Notes under the pieces: generated by a model
Database searches by the model: none
The model's input: the letters and a program-made list of their open reading frames with translations, nothing else
Told to the model about the DNA's origin: nothing
In this document: positions 1 through 9,751 of the stretch, piece after piece
Numbering within the stretch: the first letter of the stretch is position 1
How the letters are laid out: every line of letters begins with the position of its first letter
NCBI GenBank assembly: GCA_015680685.1
Contig: MNCI01002976.1
Span: 7,223 to 71,222, forward strand
Length of the DNA: 64,000 nucleotides
Reading direction: 5' to 3'
DNA from: Gnetum montanum
Lineage: Eukaryota > Streptophyta > Gnetopsida > Gnetales > Gnetaceae
Program-made: the position numbers and the translations under genes

Positions 1-1370
1 CTAGTTGTTTCTTGGTTCTACTTCCTCTATTTATTGTGATCTCTTGGTTTGTTTTATGTTACCTTCTCCTCTATATTTTCTATGAAAGTTGTAATTTTTT
101 CATATATCCACTCTAAAATCTTATCAAACATTCCTTCCAAGTCATTGATAGACTTCTATATTAGCAAGGTTCATTGTAGAATCACCTTATCAAGAGTGGC
201 ATCTTTCTCCTTACCATAGATATGGACCTACTTCTTTTGAAGGGTTGGGTCCTAGTGATATTTCTCAACATTCTCCCATTTGCAAATCTTTCTTTCTTCT
301 TTCGCCACATGCTCGATTAGCTCTTGGATCTAATAAGTTCGTAGCTCATATAATTGACCCAAGGCATAAATCCAAAGGGTCTCCCTTGTTTCATTATGAA
401 GCCCATCTATGATGTGGAAAAGTTGTCTTTCCTTAGAGAAACCATGGCCTGGGCATCTATTCAATAGAGAATAATATTTATCTAAGGCCATGTCCAAGGG
501 TTCTTGTTATTCTTGTCTCCATCCTTGGATCTGTCTCCTTAGGTTGGACACCCTCACATAGGTTTGGTATTTCTCATTGAAACGTTATAGCAATGTGGAC
601 CGCCATTGAATTGAGCTTGGTTTTAATTATCTATACCACACTTTGGCTCTATCGATTAGCATCCTAGGAAAGAGCTTAAGCTTTTTCTATGCACTTTTAA
701 TATTGTATGAGGCACAAGCATCATGGAAGGCTTGTATATGATGTTGTGGATTTGAATTGTAGCCTTCCACAAATTTAGGGATATTATTCATATCAAACCT
801 AGGTAGGTGACTTTTCCTACAATGCTTGTGGGGTATCTTAACTACCTTTGTGATCTGTATCAAGCTCTTAATGGCCAACAAGGGTTCATCATCATCAATC
901 ATGTTGTGGTAAAAATTTCTATTGCTATTCATTTGATTATGATGGTTTTTTCTATGTTCATTTTGACATCTTTGATTTTTCTTGTGGGTTTGATTTCTAT
1001 TTTTATTTTTACTTTGATACCAACAATGAGCTTGGTCTCTATATCTACATTCATCTTTGTCAAAACTAGATGTTGAAGAGGAAGAGGAAGATGAGGAACT
1101 GGGAGGATTGCCATGGCTTCTATGATGTTCCCTAGGGTTCCTTGATTTATCCTTTCTAGACTTCAAGAAGGTCTTAGGCCTTGATGCCTCCCTAGGTCTA
1201 GGACTTACTTCATCGCCTCTAGGATTATCTACCTTAGGTGAATGTAGTCCTTGAGTGTCATCATGGTGGTCATGAACATATGAAACCCCTGCATGAAGTT
1301 GGTCACACTAATTTTCTTCATCATATATCTCATTAATTCTGTAATGAATGCTTTCACTATACAATGCATT
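1..1370 (-). pseudogene. gag remnant of retroelement family G (left copy)
   Basis: Capsid-type gag of a Ty3 LTR retrotransposon, read on the minus strand and running off the left edge. The serine-rich N-terminal part and the conserved block (DDEPLLAIKS, then LPRFDMNNIPKFVEGYN) match, block for block, the better preserved gag at 60708-62990. The best open stretch is 687-1166. The frame is broken by stops and shifts, so no full protein is made. A 5' LTR lies just upstream at 1520-2397 and a primer-binding remnant between them, so this is the 5' part of an element whose body lies left of the window. In this copy the CAA codon near position 345 is intact, where the right copy has a stop. Confidence 0.8.
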
Positions 1371-1494
1371 ATTTCCTCCTTGTGAGAGAGAAATTGTTGT
1401 TGGTTAATGATGTGTGTGATTTAATATTTTTTGAAACATATATCATTAATGCATTTACAACAATCTTGTATAATATAACTAATCTAGATAATTA

Positions 1495-1519
1495 GCACCA
1501 TCCCCAACAATGGAACTAA
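1495..1519 (-). other. Degenerate primer binding site, left family G element
   Basis: Minus-strand sequence directly after the LTR end reads TTAGTTCCATTG then TTGGGGATGGTGC. It aligns with the better preserved site at 63119-63136, with several changes in the first eight bases. The TGGCGCC..TTG..GGGGA pattern resembles the tRNA-Asp-type primer site known for plant Athila/Tat elements. The primer identity is inferred from memory of those families. Confidence 0.55.
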
Positions 1520-2397
1520 TGATGAGTAGCGAGGTACCCCTATGCCCAACCATGTGAATTACAAGCATTCACACATGATCTGATTGAATTTTGTGGATGG
1601 GACTAGTTATGCATTTAAATTGTTATGCCTTGATCGCAATTTGCTATCTTCCCACTTGGACTAGTTGTAGATTTGTCACGTATATTTTAGTCCTGAGGCA
1701 TATGATTGATGTTAACTAGCCCTAAGCTACTCCTAATGATAATAAAGAGATTAATTAATTAAGCTAATTAACAGTGAAAAGTAAAATCTAAACTAGCCTA
1801 TGTGCAATGAGTATCCATTCCTAATAATTGGCACACACCTTGGACTTCATTTAACTACTACTTGGATTACCAAGTGTACATCACTAGGCTTACCAAACGA
1901 TACACAACTGGGTTATCAAGTAATTACACTTAAGCACTCATGATTAGTAGTACTCATTCCACTTAATGACGAGAATCATAAAGAGAAATAAATGGAAACA
2001 TTAACTAAGGAAAATGGTAAATGATTAAATAATTGAAAGCAATAATAAATCTACGTGGATGATGTAATGATGAAAGTAATCTTAATCTTTATTTCTGGTC
2101 ATGTAACGCATCCAAGTACGTCACACTCAAATAAGGATGTCATATAATCACTTAACATCACATTGTGAGCATGCACTGGAATAATAGAACTAAAAATCAA
2201 AAATCTATGAAAAAAGCTATCTAAAATGTATCAACCATCTCCCAATTGTGCACCCTAGTGTGGTAATTATAGGTTAGCATAGAAGGGGCGATATCAAATA
2301 TCTAACATCATTTCTTGGGACCTAACATCACATATCCAATATCTAGGCTCCGATATTCAATATTTGATATTAGAGCTAACAAAACCATGACTCATTA
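1520..2397 (-). mobile_element. 5' LTR of left family G element
   Basis: An 878-bp LTR in minus orientation. Plus-strand ends are TGATGAG (1520) and CTCATTA (2397), against TGATGA...TCATCA in the other copies. The U5 end (chequered match to 56927 onward and 63138 onward), an AATAAAG signal (AATCTTTATTT around 2083-2098 on the plus strand) and a GATATC/GATATT-rich U3 (2290-2373) are all recognisable. The flank at 2398-2402 is GACTT, so a copy of GACTT is expected at the far end of this element, left of the window. It cuts into the LINE at 2398-5200. Confidence 0.8.
2290..2373. repeat. Decayed GATATC palindrome cluster in LTR U3
   Basis: Several GATATC, GATATT and AATATC hexamers spaced about 10-20 bp apart, at the same place in the LTR as the dense cluster at 57679-57871. 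This copy is the most eroded of the four. Confidence 0.6.
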
Positions 2398-2620
2398 GAC
2401 TTCAAAATAATTTTCCTACTAGATCCTATGAAAATATTAGCATTTATATGAAAAAGCTCATACTTTTGAAAGAATAAAGAATCAATACCAAAGAGAAAAA
2501 TGCTAATAGGAAAATGATTTGACAAAGTAGCATCTGTATGCACTTCTAGTTTTCTTATAAGCTTCTAAAAAAACATTAGAGATGTAAAATCCATCAAGTT
2601 AACAACAAATTCTGTCATTT
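2398..2620 (-). pseudogene. LINE ORF2 endonuclease fragment, distal part
   Basis: Continuation, beyond the solo LTR, of the minus-strand LINE endonuclease at 3526-4110. Two landmarks of the APE-type endonuclease C-terminus are visible in different frames: LDGFYIS (family: RLDRFYVS-like) and LSNHFPI (family: SDHFPI/SDHYP). The frame shifts between them. The segment is cut at 2397 by the LTR of the left family G element, so the RT domain is missing. Confidence 0.6.
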
Positions 2621-2651
2621 CCTTATGATGAATCATGATTCATCTGGTTGC

Positions 2652-2735
2652 AATATCAGACCCACGATATCGAATACACGATATCGGGTATGCGATATTG
2701 CACCCAACAACGATATCGGATATGCAATATCATGG
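2652..2735. repeat. GATATC palindrome cluster in solo LTR U3
   Basis: Six or more GATATC, GATATT and AATATC hexamers, most embedded in longer palindromes such as ACGATATCG, in 84 bp. The cluster ends 15 bp before the TATA box at 2750. This is the same arrangement as in the other family G LTRs. Confidence 0.75.
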
Positions 2736-2749
2736 TTTCTATGTGGGCC

Positions 2750-2757
2750 TATAAATA
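2750..2757 (+). promoter_or_regulatory. LTR TATA box
   Basis: TATAAATA inside the solo LTR, right after the GATATC cluster and about 190 bp before AATAAAG (2940-2945). This fits a U3/R promoter with its poly(A) signal in R. Whether it is active cannot be seen. Confidence 0.65.
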
Positions 2758-3525
2758 CACATGTAGGCACATGGGAAGCGAGTCTTTTTGGTTAGAGTAG
2801 TGAGTCAGTTTAGTGTAGGATCTTTTTGTCAGTTTTTCCTCTCAACCCTTTCTTTGAGTGCATGTCTGCAGTGTGATGATTGTAATTGTATGACATCCTT
2901 TATTCAAGTGTGACATACTTGGATATGCACATGACTAGCAATAAAGATCGACATTACTTCATCATTGCAGCATTGACTTAGTTTAATTATTTATTTGTTA
3001 TTGTTATTTATTTCTTTCATAGTTAACATCTGTCCACCCTAAACTCCTTAAACGCGGAATGAGTACAACTTAATCACAAGCATTCAAGTGTGACTACTTG
3101 GTAACCCAATAGCATTCCTAGGATCTATGCTTGGTAATCCCAGTAGTAGTCATGCATGAGGTCCCAGATGTGTACAGATGATTAAGGAACATATGCTCAT
3201 CGTACTTAGGCTAGCTTAGACTCCCTCTCCCTATCTCCTCTTAATATAGCTCTCTCTCTCTCCCTTTTCCTCCTAGCTAGTTAAAGTTATTTTCCATTGC
3301 CTTCAAGAGTAGCATTAGTTTAGGAACACATCATACACCTCACTTTGGACTAAACCATACATGACAAAGCAATTACTAGTCCAGTTGGGAAGACAGTGAA
3401 CTGCAATCAACGAGTAACTATCTAGATACTACAACTAGCCCGTCTGCGGAGTTTGACCGAATCGTGTGTGAAACACTCGTATTCATATGGTTGAGTGTAG
3501 GGGTACCTCGCCACTCATCACCTTA

Positions 3526-4110
3526 TTAATAATTTGACCAAGTATAATGTTTCTCATTGAACTAAAATAAGAATAAAAAGCTAACATAAAATATTTTTCT
3601 TTGAAATTGCATCCATCTTCTTTTTCTTGAGAAGATATATTAGGAGAAAGACTAGATTATCTAAATGACTTTCAACCACATTAAAATCACCTCCTATAAT
3701 CTAAGGAACTTTAGGTAGAGATATTTCCAAACCTCTAATTGATCTTTCAAATTATTAGGAGCATAAATGTTACAAAGTCCAAAGTTACCTTATTCACTAT
3801 GACAAATAATTCAAATAACTTTTCTAAGATTATCAAAGTTAGAATTCAAAACTTTACAAGTCTAGTTTTTATTAACAAGAATAGTAATACCTCCTTTATT
3901 AACTTCATGAGTAGCATAAAAAACAATGCAATTTGTCAAAATGCATTTACCAAGAAAACTAATATCATGAACTAAAATCTTAATTTCATGTAGGAAAAGA
4001 AAATTTGAAGACAAAAGCCAATTTGAAAGAAACTCCTTGGCAATCTTTGCTTATGACCTATTAGAAAGATCCCAGATATTGCATGATAGAACTAACATTA
4101 AGATGTGGAG
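3526..4110 (-). pseudogene. LINE ORF2 APE-type endonuclease fragment
   Basis: Minus-strand translation shows the start and core of a plant LINE endonuclease. An N-terminal IWDLSNR is followed by FLFLHEIK (family: LFLQETK, with the catalytic Glu), then GGITILVNKN, GNFGLCNIYAPNN and a GGDFN-like block near 3690. The domain would nick target DNA to start reverse transcription at the break. Several stops and frameshifts make it non-functional. The solo LTR at 2621-3525 splits it, and the domain resumes at 2398-2620. ORF1 of the same LINE lies upstream at 4300-5190. Confidence 0.7.
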
Positions 4111-4299
4111 AGGAGGCCCCCATGTTTGATTTTTCAAGCTTAGCATTTGTCTTACAATCTATGTCACCAATAAGTGAAAAAGCATTATCCAATAAGAAAC
4201 CCATTGGGAATAGTACTGGAAGTAGAAAAAGAATGAGATATCTTTAGGGTTTTTAAATTGAAATAAATAGTTGTAGGCCTCTTATTTTTATGTGTCACT

Positions 4300-5190
4300 A
4301 AGTGAAATCCACTGAATTAGTATTTTCATTGTTGATCCCTATTGAACATTTTTTTAAAAGAGGAATTCTCTTTAGATATCAAAAGTTTACTAGCACCTTT
4401 AGAATTAAAAGTATTAGTAAAAGGTTGAGAACTTTTTGAAGAAGATTTTATTTGTGCTTGATAAAAACTATTATTATTTGCCTTTTTTGAAAATTGTTGT
4501 TTATTTTCCTTAGAAACCACTTTTTTATTAAGAATAGGACAGATTCCAATAACATGGTCTTTTTTATGATAATAGTTGCAATGTCTAAGAAAATTATAAT
4601 ATGTAATTTTTTGAGAAAAATACTAATTACCTACCTTGAGTTTTAATTTTATCTTCTTCTATCGTAAATTAATATTTACAAACTAATGTGTGTATTGCAT
4701 ACCATTTAGTAATGTTTTTGACTCTGTCTTTAAGAGTGTGCCAATGCTGCCGCTAATTTCTCTTTCAACACTTTGAAAAATAAGAGGAAGATTTTTTAAT
4801 TCAATCTAACATGAAATTTTAGAATACTTAGAAGAATATGGATCAAAATCCACCCTCCATTCTTAAGTAATAAAAGTATTATGTTGATCCATAAAAACTT
4901 TATGATCCAATGATTTTTCAACCATTTTAGAATTCACTAGTTTGACAAGCAAAAAAGATTCAAAAAAAATAGGAGGCATGCAAAATATTAATTTTATAAC
5001 ATTCAAGGATAGCCTAAATTGTGTGTAAAACCCTTATTCAGGTAAACAAATCCAATAATCTCTAGAAATATGTATTGTGAAGTGATATCTTTTGATAGAG
5101 ATTCATATAAATCATCACTTAAAACAAAATTTAAAACATTAGAATTCTTCATAGTCTCTATGGTTTGAGAGACATTTCTAATCATTCATC
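4300..5190 (-). pseudogene. LINE ORF1 (nucleic-acid binding protein) remnant
   Basis: Minus-strand fragments in the order expected for a plant LINE ORF1. First comes a DUF4283-like region (4740-5190; open stretch 5003-5185, with FLEIIGFVYLNK and later WRVDFDPYSSKYSK). A zinc knuckle follows near 4560-4600, reading CNYYHKKDHVIGIC. The family pattern is CX2CX4HX4C; the second Cys is Tyr here, a single base change. A Ser/Lys/Asn-rich tail (4326-4520) closes the protein. Frameshifts separate the parts. Family assignment is from motif order, not from a search. Confidence 0.6.
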
Positions 5191-5199
5191 ACAAAACTT

Positions 5200-7571
5200 T
5201 ACTAGAAACCCTATATTAAGATAGAAAGACTCTTGTACCACAGTGAGTAAAGGACTAAATAAAGTTATAAGGATTAATCAGATACATACCAAAGGTTCCT
5301 TTTCATCACTTAATTACAAAAGTGATTACATATTACCTTGACTGTAACACTTCATCATTTAAAGAAATCAAAATAATGATGGATGAATAATTATCTTAAT
5401 AATACTTTTCACATTAAAAGTAGTTTATTATTTACTATGAGCCACCTCTTTGACAACATCAACTTGAGAAATTGAAGATTCTTAAATAAGCAACCATTTA
5501 GAAGAAGACAAAATAGAAGCTCCCATAGCAAACTAGGATTGAGTAGTTGAAATCTAAAGAAAAAGTTTCTTAGACTACATGGATCTACGTAAAGGACTTT
5601 TTGAACATATATAACAATGTAACACATGAATTAATCTAAGCGTTTAAGGATTGTTTAATTTGATTTTGTTATAATGTTCCATGCGTCCAAGATTTGATTT
5701 AAGGCATTTTAAGCCACAATGATGTAAGGAAACCTTGTGCGTGTTTATATAAAGAAAAGTTTCACTCTCAATCGTAGCCAAAGTTTGAGCTCTTTCGACT
5801 TTAAATACCAAATTGTTGGAAGAAATCCAAGTTATTATCACTGGATTTGAAGAATTATTTTCCCACGTTGAATTTCAGGACGGTTAGTGTAAAGCTTAAC
5901 AGGGAAAGGTAAAGGACGGTGAAGCTGTTGTTGGTCTTGCCATACATGAAATGGAGGGAGGTAGAAGACAAACACCACAATTTTTCAAAATGTGAAAACC
6001 TTATCTATATTTAAACTAGCCAATTTTGAGTGGACTGCTGACGTCATATGACACCAGAAATATTTTCTTAAATCTGCCATACTTATCTACAGACTGCAGG
6101 CTACAGTCCCCATTACCTCAATCAATGAAGCGTGTTTCATATTCAACATGATCTCAAAAAGGATTTTGAAAGTAACGTATCGGAGTCCAGCTTAGGCAAC
6201 ATGCACAAAAAGGCAAAAACACCACAATCTTGACAGGAAGGCAAAGAGGAATATGTGCTCTGTAACCAAGGGTTCGTGCACAAACCGAAGTTTCCACAAT
6301 GATTATTCAAAGCATGAAAATCATCCAATGCGGTTAGGTAGTAAGACAAATTGATTCTCAGCAATAATGAGTGTCACTCAAACCATGACCCACAATCCCA
6401 ATGCAAGGAATATCAAAACCCCATTATTGGATAATCATGTTGCTTTGTGTTTTTGGCTGTTGCATTGCTTTGCTTTGCAGCTATTTAATTGTAATACATG
6501 AGAGACAAATTCAGGGTAAAGCATAAGTTGGGGGCAGTTGAAGAACATGAAAGGATCACTTTTTGATGACTAGATCAAAGCAAAAGCATTGGCCAATGAC
6601 CATCATGTTTTCTTTATCCTTGAAATGAATGATTTTGATAATTCTTGCCTTCAACTCATTTGGCTGTTGGATGCGCCTTCGTTTTTGACATTCATTTCCC
6701 CCAGGCTGCAATTTTCAAACTCTGCAGAATGACTTGCACACAACTGAATGAAATCTGATGATAGATGTGGACATTTCGTAAAGATGATAACCACCATAAT
6801 TGGTTCTTACGTGGACAAGGAATTTCAGAAAAAAGAAATCTTCTTATCCGTGTCAAACAATATAGCTACCAAGTTTTGTTTATTTATACATGTATATGTT
6901 AAATAATTTAACACATTCTAGACAGTTCAGGAAGATTAGGACCTGTATGTCAATTTTTTTAGAAAAAGAAATTACGGACAATTTCTTGCTTGGGTGAAAA
7001 AAAATTGGAAGTTAGGTAATTGAAGTGATTCTAATTACTCTCCAAGCAATCAAGATACCTCATGATTGTTAAAATACAATACATGGGTTATTATTATTTT
7101 TCCTGGATGCTATAAAGTTATATTTATAATCATTCTTGAACAGAAATGTGGGCAAACTACAAAATTTGGGAGAGCAGTCTAGATGACCTACCCTTGCCTG
7201 CTTAACGGTTTGAAAACAGTTATGTATCCTATAATATCGTACAAATTCTGTACAAATATCGGACAAGTGTAGGACAAGAATACAAACGAAGGAACAATAT
7301 TTCTTTAGCCGTGTAAGGTATGAATAACTTCTGTTGCCCTAACAAGACAACCGACACCCATCTCTCAAGAAACCTGCTCCCTTGTATTCTCAAAAAGTTT
7401 TGACAACTTCACATCCAAAAGTTTCATAACGTGGAGATCTAAGTTCGGATAATCCAAAACAGCCCACCAGCGTCTTAATCAACTTTCTAATAGCGTGCTA
7501 ATTTCCTGAAGCCCAAATGCATGCGTAGTGGCACTATTCATGACCTTTAATGCCGTAGTAATTTGCACGCT
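5200..7571. other. Intergenic, no gene recognised
   Basis: AT-rich sequence between the LINE and the protease gene. The longest open stretches (for example 5644-5841, 6143-6364 and 7069-7266, minus) have no recognisable domain and no codon-like composition. The last kilobase is the upstream region of the protease gene. No LTR pair or RNA gene was seen. Confidence 0.5.
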
Positions 7572-7645
7572 GATTTCATTTGCTTTATCTTGCTTGTATG
7601 ATTTCATTTACTTTATCTTGCTTGTATTAAATTACAAGCAAGATT
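7572..7645. repeat. 28-bp tandem duplication plus inverted arm upstream of the protease gene
   Basis: A 28-bp unit starting GATTTCATTTG and ending CTTGCTTGTAT occurs at 7572-7599 and again at 7600-7627 with one mismatch. Directly after it, TTACAAGCAAGAT (7633-7645) is the reverse complement of the unit's end, so a small hairpin can form. It lies 64-137 bp before the first ATG, in the expected promoter. Confidence 0.75.
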
Positions 7646-7675
7646 CTTCCATTCTTCTTCAAATATCCACACCCA

Positions 7676-7681
7676 TATAAG
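7676..7681 (+). promoter_or_regulatory. TATA box of the aspartic protease gene
   Basis: TATAAG in the context CCCATATAAGCAGG. The first ATG (7709) is only 27 bp after it, about where transcription would start. This favours translation from the second in-frame ATG at 7739. Confidence 0.6.
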
Positions 7682-7708
7682 CAGGGAGCCAGAGCGAGGC
7701 AGAGAAAA

Positions 7709-9157
7709 ATGTCCAGAAGCCATAGAGCTCAAATCATCATGAAGGCTGCTACTTGCTGCTGTGTCTTTCTGTATTTTGTGGCCTCATTCTTCTGGGTCTC
7801 AGAAGCCAGAGCAACCAAAGGAACTGAGATTCAAAGGGGATTCAGAGCAGAACTAGTGCATCTTGATTCACCACAGTCTCCATTCAATCAAGATAATAAG
7901 ACTGCTGCTGCTGCTGCTCAATGGCTGCAGAGAGCTGTGACAAGGAGCAAATACAGAGTGAGAAGTGTGTCCCGGTCCCTCTCCCACCACAGAAAAAGCA
8001 GAAGCAGCACAAAAGCAGCACAAGACGAAATTGAGGCCCCTGTTTACTTGGGCAAAGGGGAATACCTGATGAAGATGGGCATAGGCAGTCCAGCCCTGGA
8101 ATTCTATGCAATTCTTGACACAGGAAGTGACCTCACCTGGACACAGTGCCAACCATGTGAGGACTGTTATAGGCAGGCAACTCCAATCTATAACCCTGCA
8201 AGGTCCTCATCCTACTCCAAGGTGCCCTGCAGAAGCAGTCTGTGCAGCCACACTTCTTTGCCAGACTATAACTGCAAGGATGATGGGTGTGAGTATGAGT
8301 ACACCTATGGAGATTATTCTCTCACAGTGGGAATTCTGAGCTATGAGACCTTTTCCTTTGGGCCAAGGTACTCAGTCCCCCTTCTGGCCTTTGGCTGTGG
8401 CAGAACCAATGAGGGCAATGGCTTCAAGCAGGCAGCAGGGATTGTAGGTCTTGGCAGAGGCCCCCTGTCACTGATTACCCAACTCTCATCCCCATCTCAA
8501 TCCCCAAGATCAAAAGCTATTTCAAGAACAGCCATACCCAACAAATTTTCTTACTGCCTGGTTTCCATTCAGTCCTCACCCACAAAGCAGAGTCCCTTGT
8601 TCCTAGGAGAGTTTGCAAGGCTGAACAGCAAGTTCAAGGCCAGCTCCACACCTTTGATTACAAACCCAAAAGAGTCAACTTTCTACTTTGTGGCTCTGGA
8701 GGGCATCAGCATAGGGTCCACTTTGCTGAAAATCCCCAGAGGCACATTTGATATCCAGTCTGATGGCTCAGGAGGCATGATTGTGGATTCAGGGACAACA
8801 GTCACATATCTTGAGCAGGCAGGCTATGATGCAGTAAGGGAGCATCTGAGTGGTCTTATTAGGTTGCCAACAGCAGATGGCTCTGCAACTGGCCTGGATT
8901 TGTGCTACAGGCCCCCTGCATCCAGGCCTCTGCCACTTTTTCCAAACATGGTTTTTCATTTCAAAGGGGCAGACTTTGTGATGGGCACAAGCAATTACAT
9001 GGTCAAGGACACCACCACTGGACTTCTGTGCTTGGGCATGCTTCCAAACACAGGCATGTCAATTCTGGGTAATGTCCAGCAGCAGAATTTTCACATTCTC
9101 TATGATGTTGAGAACAGTCTCTTCTCCTTTCAGCATGCAGCCTGTGATTCCTTGTGA
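7709..9157 (+). CDS. Secreted pepsin-like aspartic protease, family A1, nepenthesin/CDR1 type
   Basis: Intact single-exon 482-codon frame for an A1 aspartic endopeptidase, which cleaves peptides at acid pH using two Asp residues. A hydrophobic signal peptide spans about residues 11-35 (MKAATCCCVFLYF onward), then a basic prosegment to about 110. The mature lobe starts near GEYLMKMGIG. The first catalytic motif is DTGS (137-140) and the second DSGTT (360-364); the flap is YTYGDYS (198-204). The Cys-rich nepenthesin insert is present (C147, C150, C153, C174, C179, C189, C194), as are FSYCLV (280-285) and the C-terminal ILGNVQQQNF motif (452-461). Length and cysteine pattern fit plant apoplastic or vacuolar members such as CDR1 and nepenthesins. 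Met11 (7739) is the likelier start: the TATA box is 27 bp from the first ATG, and the signal peptide begins cleanly at Met11. Intronless structure is common in this subfamily. The exact substrate is unknown. Confidence 0.95.
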   Translation: MSRSHRAQIIMKAATCCCVFLYFVASFFWVSEARATKGTEIQRGFRAELVHLDSPQSPFNQDNKTAAAAAQWLQRAVTRSKYRVRSVSRSLSHHRKSRSSTKAAQDEIEAPVYLGKGEYLMKMGIGSPALEFYAILDTGSDLTWTQCQPCEDCYRQATPIYNPARSSSYSKVPCRSSLCSHTSLPDYNCKDDGCEYEYTYGDYSLTVGILSYETFSFGPRYSVPLLAFGCGRTNEGNGFKQAAGIVGLGRGPLSLITQLSSPSQSPRSKAISRTAIPNKFSYCLVSIQSSPTKQSPLFLGEFARLNSKFKASSTPLITNPKESTFYFVALEGISIGSTLLKIPRGTFDIQSDGSGGMIVDSGTTVTYLEQAGYDAVREHLSGLIRLPTADGSATGLDLCYRPPASRPLPLFPNMVFHFKGADFVMGTSNYMVKDTTTGLLCLGMLPNTGMSILGNVQQQNFHILYDVENSLFSFQHAACDSL

Positions 9158-9750
9158 AGAAAAAAAAGGTTCAGGAAGGATTAGCCTCATCATCATATAT
9201 GTATGGCTCTGTACATTCCTTCCTCTTGGATTTTCTGTGCCACTGTCTACCTATTGATTCCCTTAACTCGTCTTCTCCTCTCTCATCTCTGTGACCGTAA
9301 ACAAGACTGATTTCCTGCTGGGGTGTGGCCGAGTTTCAGCTCTGTGGCCTCGGGGACATCGTGTGTGGGATGTTGTTGTCAACATTTACGTGTTGGCCGA
9401 CAGGGCATTCAGTCAGGTTAACTGCTGCTTTGACATTTGGGGTATTTTGTACAAAGTCCTCGGACTTGGATTGAACGTTTGCAGAATTGCAACTGTTTCT
9501 AAGCTAATTCACATAAAAATAATTTAGTATTGTTCTCCTTCAAAGAGGACTAAGCAAAGCATCTGATTGTATAGATTAGCATACAGAAAGAGCACAGAAC
9601 CGAAGGAATAGAACAATAGAGATCCTTAAGTTTTTGAAATACAGTATGTCCATCGCAGTTTTCGATTTTTTATTCCCAATCCAGAGCTACCTTGGTTTTC
9701 AGTTGCTTCAGCAGACAGACAAATTGTGATTTCAAATTTGGATTGGATAC
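9158..9750. other. 3' flank of the protease gene
   Basis: Likely 3' UTR and flank. There is an AT-rich stretch with ATAAAAATAATTT near 9513-9525 that could serve poly(A) addition, but no canonical AATAAA close to the stop. Short open frames at 9072-9527 overlap the gene end or have no recognisable content. The sequence changes to LTR-type DNA near 9.75 kb. Confidence 0.45.
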
Positions 9751-9751
9751 C

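Larger units (their letters stand above)
2621..3525 (+). mobile_element. Solo LTR of family G with 5-bp target duplication
   Basis: LTR body 2626-3520 (895 bp), beginning TGATGAATC and ending CACTCATCA, flanked on both sides by CCTTA (2621-2625 and 3521-3525). No primer site follows the 3' end and no internal sequence is attached, so this is a solo LTR left by LTR-LTR recombination. Internal signals in order are a GATATC cluster (2652-2735), TATAAATA (2750-2757), AATAAAG (2940-2945), and a U5 end matching the other family copies. It interrupts the LINE endonuclease and stands head to head with the 5' LTR at 1520-2397. Confidence 0.92.

Noticed and set aside
807-1114. Open frames on both strands opposite or out of frame with the left gag
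   Set aside because: They lie over the gag remnant, whose identity is shown by similarity to 60708-62990; they are shadows.
7868-8339. Open frames antisense to or out of frame with the aspartic protease
   Set aside because: Shadows of a well-supported intact gene.
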